Shown: positions 1-4,331 of the stretch, piece after piece | Layout of the letters: each line of letters opens with the position of its first letter | Position numbering within the stretch: the stretch's first letter is position 1 | The notes under the pieces: generated by a model | What the model was told of the DNA's origin: nothing | Seen by the model: the letters and a program-made list of their open reading frames with translations, nothing else | Databases searched by the model: none | Assembly (NCBI GenBank): GCA_003978395.1 | Contig: QNZV01000117.1 | Span: forward strand, 1 to 5,419 | DNA: 5,419 bases | Source of the DNA: Sulfurovum sp. | GTDB taxonomy: Bacteria > Campylobacterota > Campylobacteria > Campylobacterales > Sulfurovaceae | Reading direction: 5' to 3' | Position numbers and translations under genes: made by a program

Positions 1-39
1 CATCAAGAGAACTATAATTAGTCTTATAAATTTAAACAT
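1..39 (-). CDS. 5' end of a divergent gene, probable exported or membrane protein (partial)
   Basis: Reading leftward from an ATG at 39-37, thirteen codons stay open to the window edge and give MFKFIRLIIVLLM. This has the form of a signal peptide or N-terminal membrane anchor: a short start with Lys and Arg followed by an unbroken hydrophobic run. An AGGA ribosome binding site lies at 48-45, five bases before the ATG, which supports this start. The alternative ATG at 44-42 meets a stop after six codons. The gene is transcribed away from the phosphate transporter and shares its intergenic region, so the two may be co-regulated. Only 13 residues are visible, so no family can be named. The call rests on the ribosome binding site plus the hydrophobic start, and chance is still possible. 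Confidence 0.5.
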   Translation of the reverse strand, partial: MFKFIRLIIVLLM

Positions 40-152
40 TTCATTCCTTTTTTATATCTTTTTATACTTATAAAATAAGTTAAAAAATATTCTAGCTTAA
101 AATAGTTTTATTATAAATAATTTAGAACAATTAAGATTAATATTTAATTAAT

Positions 153-181
153 ATTATAATTATTGATTAACCAAAGTTACA
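153..181 (-). promoter_or_regulatory. Candidate promoter of the divergent minus-strand gene
   Basis: On the minus strand a perfect TATAAT lies at 158-153. A TGTAAC half-site at 181-176 sits in the -35 position, with a 17-bp spacer. The same hexamer occupies the -35 region of the phosphate transporter promoter on the other strand. A transcript would start near 146 and leave a leader of about 105 bases. A second minus-strand TATAAT at 115-110 is an alternative. The region is extremely AT-rich, so -10 matches are expected by chance; the repeated half-site is the only reason to prefer this one. Confidence 0.3.
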
Positions 182-211
182 AAAATAAAAATAATAATTT
201 TATAATTTTCA

Positions 212-239
212 TGTAACCATTTTGTAACTTTTTTATAAT
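212..239 (+). promoter_or_regulatory. Promoter of the phosphate transporter with Pho-box-like direct repeat
   Basis: A perfect TATAAT -10 box lies at 234-239. Upstream are two copies of TGTAAC at 212-217 and 223-228, exactly 11 bp apart, with the -10 box a further 11 bp on. Eleven-bp-spaced direct repeats that replace the -35 element are the known layout of Pho boxes bound by PhoB-type regulators; the E. coli half-site is CTGTCAT. The half-site here differs, so assignment to a PhoB/PhosR regulator is inference from geometry and from the gene served. Transcription would start near 246 and give a leader of about 31 bases. Confidence 0.45.
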
Positions 240-261
240 AGAATAGGCAAACTAAAAAAAA

Positions 262-267
262 GGGGAG
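262..267 (+). promoter_or_regulatory. Ribosome binding site of the phosphate transporter
   Basis: GGGGAG, nine bases before the ATG at 277, is the only purine-rich Shine-Dalgarno-like run near the start. It supports the chosen initiation codon. Confidence 0.7.
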
Positions 268-276
268 TTAAATCTC

Positions 277-1809
277 ATGAACATACTTAAAACACTACTT
301 GGAGCAGGATTTGCAATTGCTGTTGCATTCTATGTACAATCTACCTTTGGAAATCTTCCAAATGTTGGTTTTCTTATGATGGCAGCCGTCTTTGGTGCGT
401 ATATGGCGATGAATATTGGAGCAAATGACGTTGCCAATAATGTTGGACCTGCTGTTGGTGCAGGTGCATTAACTATTGGTGGGGCAATTGTTGTGGCTTC
501 AATTTTTGAAGCATCAGGTGCATTAATTGCAGGTGGAGATGTGGTTAAAACCATTAAAAAAGGTATTATTGACCCTTCTGCTTTTTCAGGAGACCCAATG
601 ATATTTGTTTACGCAATGGCAGCAGCACTTTTAGCTGCAGCATTGTGGTTAACTGTTGCTACTATTCTAAAAGCTCCTGTATCTACAACACACTCTATTG
701 TTGGGGGAGTTATGGGTGCAGGTATTGCAGCTGGTGGGTTTGCTGTTGTCTCATGGGGAACAATGGGTAAAATTGCGATGTCATGGGTTATCTCTCCTGT
801 TCTTGGGGGTTTAATTGCAGCAGGGTTTCTCTATGTGATTAAATCAAAAATCCTTTTCAAAGATAATAAATTAGAATCAGCAAAAAAGATTGTTCCTATT
901 TTAGTATCTCTAATGGCAATGGCATTTATTACCTACATCACAATTAAAGGTCTTAAAAAAGTATGGGTTGACATAGTAGATGTTCTTCCATTTTTACCAG
1001 AAACTAAAAAACCAACTATTGGTATAGCGTTGATATTTGGTACTATTGGTGCATTTATTACCTACTTTATTGTTACACCTCGTGTAGCATCTAAAATTGC
1101 TTCACTTTCAAATGATAGAGCCTCTATAAACACTCTATTTACTATTCCTCTTATCTTTGCAGCAGCACTACTAAGTTTTGCTCATGGTGCAAATGATGTT
1201 GCCAATGCAGTTGGTCCATTAGCTGCTATTTATGATGCGCTAGCGAACACAACTATCTCTGCTAAAGCAGCTATTCCATTATGGGTTATGGTTGTTGGAG
1301 GGATTGGTATCTCTGTTGGTTTGGCACTGTTTGGTCCACGACTTATCAAAACTGTTGGTTCAGAAATTACAGAACTTGACCAGATGAGAGCCTTTTCTAT
1401 TATGATGGCAGCATCTATTACCGTGGTTATTGCTTCTCAACTTGGATTACCTGTTTCATCAACACACATTGCCGTTGGTGGTGTATTTGGTGTGGGATTC
1501 CTTCGCGAGTGGATGGATAGAAATGGTACAGATGAGAAACGTATTGAACTCAATACACAACTAGAAGTAGTTGAGAAATATAAGGAAGAGTTAGCAAATA
1601 TTGGAGAAAATTACCAAAGAAAATCTGAACTTTTTGAACTGGTTAAATCTGAGAAAAAGATAGCTAAAAGAATCAAAAAAGAGTTAAAAGAGAAATATGT
1701 AAAACGAGGAATGGTTAAAAAAATCATTGCAGCATGGGTTATTACGGTTCCTGTAGCAGCGATGCTTTCAGCCGTTGTGTTTTATATTCTTAAAGGGATT
1801 TGGGGATAG
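277..1809 (+). CDS. Inorganic phosphate transporter, PiT/Pho4 family
   Basis: This is an integral inner-membrane symporter that takes up inorganic phosphate with a cation (H+ or Na+); the sequence does not show which ion. The 510 residues are close to E. coli PitA (about 499). The two inverted family repeats are clear. The first carries GANDVANNVGP at 48-58 and APVSTTHS at 133-140. The second carries HGANDVANAVGP at 303-314 and LPVSSTHIAVGG at 391-402. The paired GANDVAN and STTH/SSTH motifs form the phosphate and cation site of this family and are intact. About ten to twelve hydrophobic segments are visible. An unusual feature is a charged, Lys/Glu-rich, probably helical cytoplasmic stretch at about 411-480, just before the last membrane span at 482-506. 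The start at 277 has a good ribosome binding site. No PhoU/DUF47 partner gene follows, because a terminator closes the unit. The upstream Pho-box-like repeat suggests induction by phosphate starvation, although many PiT carriers are constitutive. Confidence 0.95.
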   Translation: MNILKTLLGAGFAIAVAFYVQSTFGNLPNVGFLMMAAVFGAYMAMNIGANDVANNVGPAVGAGALTIGGAIVVASIFEASGALIAGGDVVKTIKKGIIDPSAFSGDPMIFVYAMAAALLAAALWLTVATILKAPVSTTHSIVGGVMGAGIAAGGFAVVSWGTMGKIAMSWVISPVLGGLIAAGFLYVIKSKILFKDNKLESAKKIVPILVSLMAMAFITYITIKGLKKVWVDIVDVLPFLPETKKPTIGIALIFGTIGAFITYFIVTPRVASKIASLSNDRASINTLFTIPLIFAAALLSFAHGANDVANAVGPLAAIYDALANTTISAKAAIPLWVMVVGGIGISVGLALFGPRLIKTVGSEITELDQMRAFSIMMAASITVVIASQLGLPVSSTHIAVGGVFGVGFLREWMDRNGTDEKRIELNTQLEVVEKYKEELANIGENYQRKSELFELVKSEKKIAKRIKKELKEKYVKRGMVKKIIAAWVITVPVAAMLSAVVFYILKGIWG

Positions 1810-1821
1810 TAATTATTTTTA

Positions 1822-1849
1822 AAATGGTAGAGTTAGAACTCTACCATTT
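1822..1849 (+). terminator. Hairpin terminator after the phosphate transporter
   Basis: A perfect inverted repeat with 13-base arms (AAATGGTAGAGTT and its complement) surrounds two bases, so the real loop is about four bases. It starts 12 bases after the TAG stop. The sequence after the stem is AAAATATTTT rather than a clean T-run, so termination may be moderate. A T-run (1816-1820) lies on the left side, which would favour termination on the minus strand too. No other function is apparent. Confidence 0.75.
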
Positions 1850-1864
1850 AAAATATTTTCATGA

Positions 1865-1945
1865 TTAAAAGTCCATCCCAAACAAAAGCCTAAACTGCTC
1901 TTTGTCTTGTATATCAGGATTATAAAGATATTCTATAAAAAAATA
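1865..1945 (-). pseudogene. Possible decayed 3' end of a gene (minus strand)
   Basis: On the minus strand a frame runs from about 1945 to a TAA at 1867-1865 and ends in NPDIQDKEQFRLLFGMDF. The mix of polar and hydrophobic residues and the locally higher GC look like a true protein C-terminus, not AT-rich spacer. Upstream the frame is closed by a TAA at 1948-1946, next to a run of seven T on the minus strand, where a frameshift could have happened. No start codon or ribosome binding site is present. The parent family is not recognised. This is a weak call; the stretch could also be a chance frame. Confidence 0.25.
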
Positions 1946-2035
1946 TTAGTGGCTCTCAAAGATAATATTGAAACTATCAAGGCTAAAAGATTGGATAGAT
2001 TTTTTACAAATCTTATAGAACTCTTAATATATTAA
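1940..2035 (+). pseudogene. Possible decayed 3' end of a gene (plus strand)
   Basis: A plus-strand frame ends at a TAA (2033-2035) and includes IETIKAKRLDRFFTNL followed by a short hydrophobic tail. It has protein-like composition, but no ATG or ribosome binding site. The frame stays open leftward to a TGA near 1862, where it overlaps the minus-strand fragment on the opposite strand, so at most one of the two can be real across the overlap. The parent gene is not recognised. It may be debris from an insertion or deletion event between the phosphate transporter and the TPR gene. Confidence 0.2.
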
Positions 2036-2036
2036 G
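2023..2036. promoter_or_regulatory. 14-bp perfect palindrome upstream of the TPR gene
   Basis: CTTAATATATTAAG reads the same on both strands. It lies at the -35 region of the best candidate promoter for the TPR gene (-10 TATATT at 2052-2057, start of transcription near 2063). That is where a dimeric repressor would bind. Twelve of the 14 bases are A or T, so chance is a serious alternative. Confidence 0.3.
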
Positions 2037-2051
2037 TTTAATTCAATAGTA

Positions 2052-2076
2052 TATATTTCTATTTAAAATTGAGGGA
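2052..2076 (+). promoter_or_regulatory. Candidate -10 box and ribosome binding site of the TPR gene
   Basis: A -10-like TATATT at 2052-2057 has no recognisable -35 partner. GAGGGA at 2071-2076 is a strong Shine-Dalgarno sequence seven bases before a TTG at 2084. This spacing decides the start: the first in-frame ATG is 38 codons downstream and has no comparable site. Confidence 0.45.
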
Positions 2077-2083
2077 AATTTAA

Positions 2084-3979
2084 TTGATAAAAAAAACAAA
2101 TACCTATAAACCAACTGATGTTAATTATCATGGAGGTCTTAATTATGGGGCTAATATTCATAGCATTACAGTACAAATCAATCAACATATATGGGATATG
2201 ATAAAAATTTTAAATCAACATGAACTTTATGGTTTTGATTTTGAATCAAAGATTGGAGACAATAAGACAATAGTAATTATGACGCATCAAGATAAGGATG
2301 CACTAAAAAAAGCACGAAAATTACTAAAAGATGCTCATTATGAATCAGATTTTGTTTTTTTAACAAAAGTTATAGAGAAAAAAAATGATAAGACAATGTG
2401 GGTCATATTGGCTATTTTTATACTATTTGCTTTAGTTGGTCGTCTTTTTTGGTTCTTGTACCAAGAGGATTTAATCTCTTTCTCAAACTCTACTCCTCCC
2501 CCATCTGAAAAAATAAATTCTACAGATACTCTTGTGGTAAAAGATATTGAGATTGATATAGATAAATTAAACGCATTTAAAGATAGCTTCTCTGAACAAA
2601 ATGGTACTACTATTGATGATAAGACGATGATGGTTATGGAGATAACAACATCAGTTATCTCTTCTTTGGTATCCGATGAAGAGAAAGATAAGTACAGCTC
2701 TAAAAACTTAGTTGAAAGTTTCAAAGGAAAGAGTGGTATACGTTTTGTAGCAAAAGATGGAAATCTGAGTAAAGATTTTAATGCAACGGTAAAAGAGTTA
2801 AATGTTTATGCTCAAAATTTTATTAAAGATTCAAATATCTCATTGGCATTACAATGTTTTGATAAAGCATTAGATTCAAATACAAGTAGTAAAGATGAGC
2901 TATTAAAAACATTAGCAAGTCAAGGAGAGCTTTATGAAAATATAGGTCAAATTAAAAAGGAAAAAGAGTCTTACTCTAAAATTTTAGAGCTAAATTCTGA
3001 ATTAAAAGAAGAAGCGTTTATAAAACATGGATTGACAAATGCTATTATTCATTCCAAACTTGCAAAGGTATATGAAGATTTAAATCAAACGAAATTAGCT
3101 AACGAGTCATTAAAAAAAGCAGAGATAGTTTATAAAAGCCTACTTGTTGAATTTAGAAAAAGGTCTAAAGATGGAAAAATAGAGAAGAAACAACTTGCTT
3201 GGGCATTAAATTATCTTGCTAATTTTTATGCTAATGATAAAAAGGAGTATACACTATCTATTCAAATAAGAAAGGAAGCCATTAGTATTTATAAAAAATT
3301 AAGCAAAAAAAATCCAAAAAAGTTTGCTTTACTCTATTATAAAACCATAAATAGTTTAGGAAAAACTTATCTTTTACTCAATAAAATAGATTTGGCACAT
3401 GAAAGGTATAATAGTGCTTTATATATCGCTAAAAATATTTTAAAACAAAATCTTTACAAAGCTCTCTCATTTCGTGCTTTAGCAATGGTAGAGATAAAAA
3501 ATAAAAAGTTTACTAAGGCAAATAAATACTATATGAATGCTCTTAAAATTTATAAAAAAATGGTGCATAAAAATTCTAAACTTTACTATCCTAAACTTAT
3601 TGAAATAGATGCTTGTTTTGCCCATCTTGAAAAAGAAAAAGGTAATTATAGCTTAGCAGAGAAAAAATATAAAAAAGTTATTTTAGAATATAAAAAGATG
3701 AATAAAGAAAAACCTTTAGAGTATAATTTAGAAATAGCTAAAGCATTAAATGATGTGGCTTTTATTGAGATAGTATATTTAAAAAATCTTATGGATGCCG
3801 AAATCAAACTATTTGAAGCAGTTTCTCTAGCTAAAAAAGTAAAAGAGATAGAGAAGAAAAGTGTAAAAAAAATATTGGCAGAAACGTATCGTTCTTTAGC
3901 CTATTTAGCTATGTTAGAAAAAAATACGATAGGTGCTTCAGATTATTATAGAAAAGCATACTCTTTGAAAAAGTTTTAA
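2084..3979 (+). CDS. Single-span membrane protein with periplasmic TPR solenoid, function unknown
   Basis: The protein has 631 residues and starts at TTG, chosen for its strong ribosome binding site. Residues 1-103 form a small alpha/beta-looking domain with alternating hydrophobic strands (ITVQI, KTIVIMT) and Lys-rich helices; I do not recognise its family. One membrane segment spans about 105-127. Lys residues before it and acidic residues after it predict the N-terminus in the cytoplasm and the rest in the periplasm. A Ser/Pro-containing linker (131-150) and an acidic helical region (151-230) follow. From about 231 to the end there are roughly nine helix-turn-helix repeats of 36-42 residues of TPR type, for example around 231-266, 414-450, 458-492 and 596-630. 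TPR arrays bind other proteins, so a scaffold, assembly or sensing role is likely; no catalytic motif is visible. The gene stands alone, with a terminator before it and an origin-like region after it. Lys/Asn/Ile-rich codon use is more AT-biased than in the transporter, which would fit accessory origin or weak expression. Confidence 0.8.
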   Translation: MIKKTNTYKPTDVNYHGGLNYGANIHSITVQINQHIWDMIKILNQHELYGFDFESKIGDNKTIVIMTHQDKDALKKARKLLKDAHYESDFVFLTKVIEKKNDKTMWVILAIFILFALVGRLFWFLYQEDLISFSNSTPPPSEKINSTDTLVVKDIEIDIDKLNAFKDSFSEQNGTTIDDKTMMVMEITTSVISSLVSDEEKDKYSSKNLVESFKGKSGIRFVAKDGNLSKDFNATVKELNVYAQNFIKDSNISLALQCFDKALDSNTSSKDELLKTLASQGELYENIGQIKKEKESYSKILELNSELKEEAFIKHGLTNAIIHSKLAKVYEDLNQTKLANESLKKAEIVYKSLLVEFRKRSKDGKIEKKQLAWALNYLANFYANDKKEYTLSIQIRKEAISIYKKLSKKNPKKFALLYYKTINSLGKTYLLLNKIDLAHERYNSALYIAKNILKQNLYKALSFRALAMVEIKNKKFTKANKYYMNALKIYKKMVHKNSKLYYPKLIEIDACFAHLEKEKGNYSLAEKKYKKVILEYKKMNKEKPLEYNLEIAKALNDVAFIEIVYLKNLMDAEIKLFEAVSLAKKVKEIEKKSVKKILAETYRSLAYLAMLEKNTIGASDYYRKAYSLKKF

Positions 3980-4180
3980 ATATCATTTAGAACATTTATC
4001 AAGGAGTACTTAATACGGAAAACTCTTGATAACATTATATCCAAACAGATTAAATCAAATTTTAAGCCTTTTTTGAGAACTAAACTCAAACCCTCAATAG
4101 TTTAAGTCTCCTTTACCCTCTCTTTCTTCTCTTTTAGAGGTTAGCAAAGCCCGTGATATATAGGTTATAAAGGCTGTAAA
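3980..4180. other. Gene-free origin-flanking segment between the TPR gene and the iterons
   Basis: No convincing gene is present here. Besides the bulged hairpin, the stretch holds an imperfect 12-base inverted repeat (4075-4086 with 4099-4110, two mismatches, 12-base loop). A pyrimidine tract follows at 4107-4135, in which 28 of 29 plus-strand bases are C or T. Such strand-asymmetric and foldable DNA is common beside iteron origins, but no exact DnaA box (TTATCCACA-type) is visible. Confidence 0.4.
3996..4032 (+). terminator. Bulged hairpin after the TPR gene, possible weak terminator
   Basis: TTATCAAGGAGT at 3996-4007 pairs with ACTCTTGATAA at 4022-4032. This gives an 11-bp stem with one bulged G and a 14-base loop, beginning 17 bases after the TAA of the TPR gene. 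No T-run follows, so it is a poor intrinsic terminator. It could instead be an RNA 3' end stabiliser or an origin-associated site. Confidence 0.35.
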
Positions 4181-4260
4181 GAAACTTTTATAATGTGAAA
4201 GGTAACATTTTTAATGTCTAATGGAAACTTTTTTAATGTAAAGGGAAACAAACCTAATGT
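4181..4260 (+). repeat. Four direct iterons of a plasmid-type replication origin
   Basis: Four 16-bp direct repeats start at 4181, 4202, 4224 and 4245, spaced 21, 22 and 21 bp, or two helical turns. Copies 1-3 fit GAAACWTTTTTAATGT with one or two differences. Copy 4 keeps the GAAAC start and TAATGT end but has AAACC in the middle. Invariant positions are G, then AAC, then TAATGT. Iterons directly upstream of a Rep_3 gene are the binding sites of the initiator in theta-replicating plasmids such as pPS10, R6K and pSC101. The regular helical phasing, conserved edges and position make this a confident call. Confidence 0.85.
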
Positions 4261-4261
4261 A

Positions 4262-4290
4262 AAACAAAACTAATTAATTTAGTTTTGTTT
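4262..4290. promoter_or_regulatory. Inverted-repeat operator of the rep gene
   Basis: AAACAAAACTAA at 4262-4273 and its exact complement at 4279-4290 form 12-bp arms around a five-base centre. The left arm matches the core of the fourth iteron (4246-4257) at 11 of 12 positions, so the same protein very likely reads both. The repeat covers the -35 region of the rep promoter. In the Rep_3 family, Rep dimers bind such inverted repeats to repress their own gene, while monomers bind iterons. That role here is inferred from sequence and position. A transcriptional terminator is unlikely because the arms are AT-rich and a promoter follows directly. Confidence 0.75.
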
Positions 4291-4297
4291 CTTTTCA

Positions 4298-4326
4298 TGC
4301 TATACTTTGACCTTTATAAAAAGGTG
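4298..4326 (+). promoter_or_regulatory. Extended -10 promoter and ribosome binding site of rep
   Basis: TGCTATACT at 4298-4306 is an extended -10 element (TG, one base, then TATACT at 4301-4306), the type that works without a good -35. Transcription would start near 4313. AGGTG at 4322-4326 is the ribosome binding site, five bases before the ATG at 4332. The leader is only about 19 bases. Confidence 0.65.
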
Positions 4327-4331
4327 TTAAA

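Noticed and set aside
136..157. 11-bp direct repeat of ATTAATATT in the divergent intergenic region
   Set aside because: The unit is entirely A and T in a region that is almost all A and T, so chance repetition is likely. It is not connected to either promoter.
224..239. Iteron-like match (GTAACTTTTTTA) in the phosphate transporter promoter
   Set aside because: It agrees with the iteron consensus over its first half but lacks the invariant TAATGT end. It is better explained by the TGTAAC repeat, a T-run and the -10 box.
330..554. Minus-strand open frame inside the phosphate transporter gene
   Set aside because: It is the antisense shadow of the conserved first GANDVAN repeat, with a low-complexity product and no ribosome binding site.
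1861..1893. Ten-codon ATG reading frame just after the transporter terminator
   Set aside because: Too short, no ribosome binding site, and antisense to a more protein-like fragment.
2338..2724. Minus-strand open frame inside the TPR gene
   Set aside because: It is an antisense shadow with a Ser/Ile-rich product. The plus strand encodes the membrane span and linker there.
4035..4048. Possible DnaA box (TATCCAAACA)
   Set aside because: It differs from the TTATCCACA-type consensus by an inserted base and is a single copy, so it cannot be supported.
3981..4105. Minus-strand open frame of about 41 codons containing ATG near 4040
   Set aside because: No ribosome binding site lies before the ATG, the part after it is only 19 codons, and the region overlaps the hairpin and inverted repeat of the origin segment.
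4160..4180. Possible fifth iteron upstream of the first
   Set aside because: Only a short CTGT resembles the conserved end, and it is two bases out of phase. The conserved GAAAC and TAATGT edges are missing.
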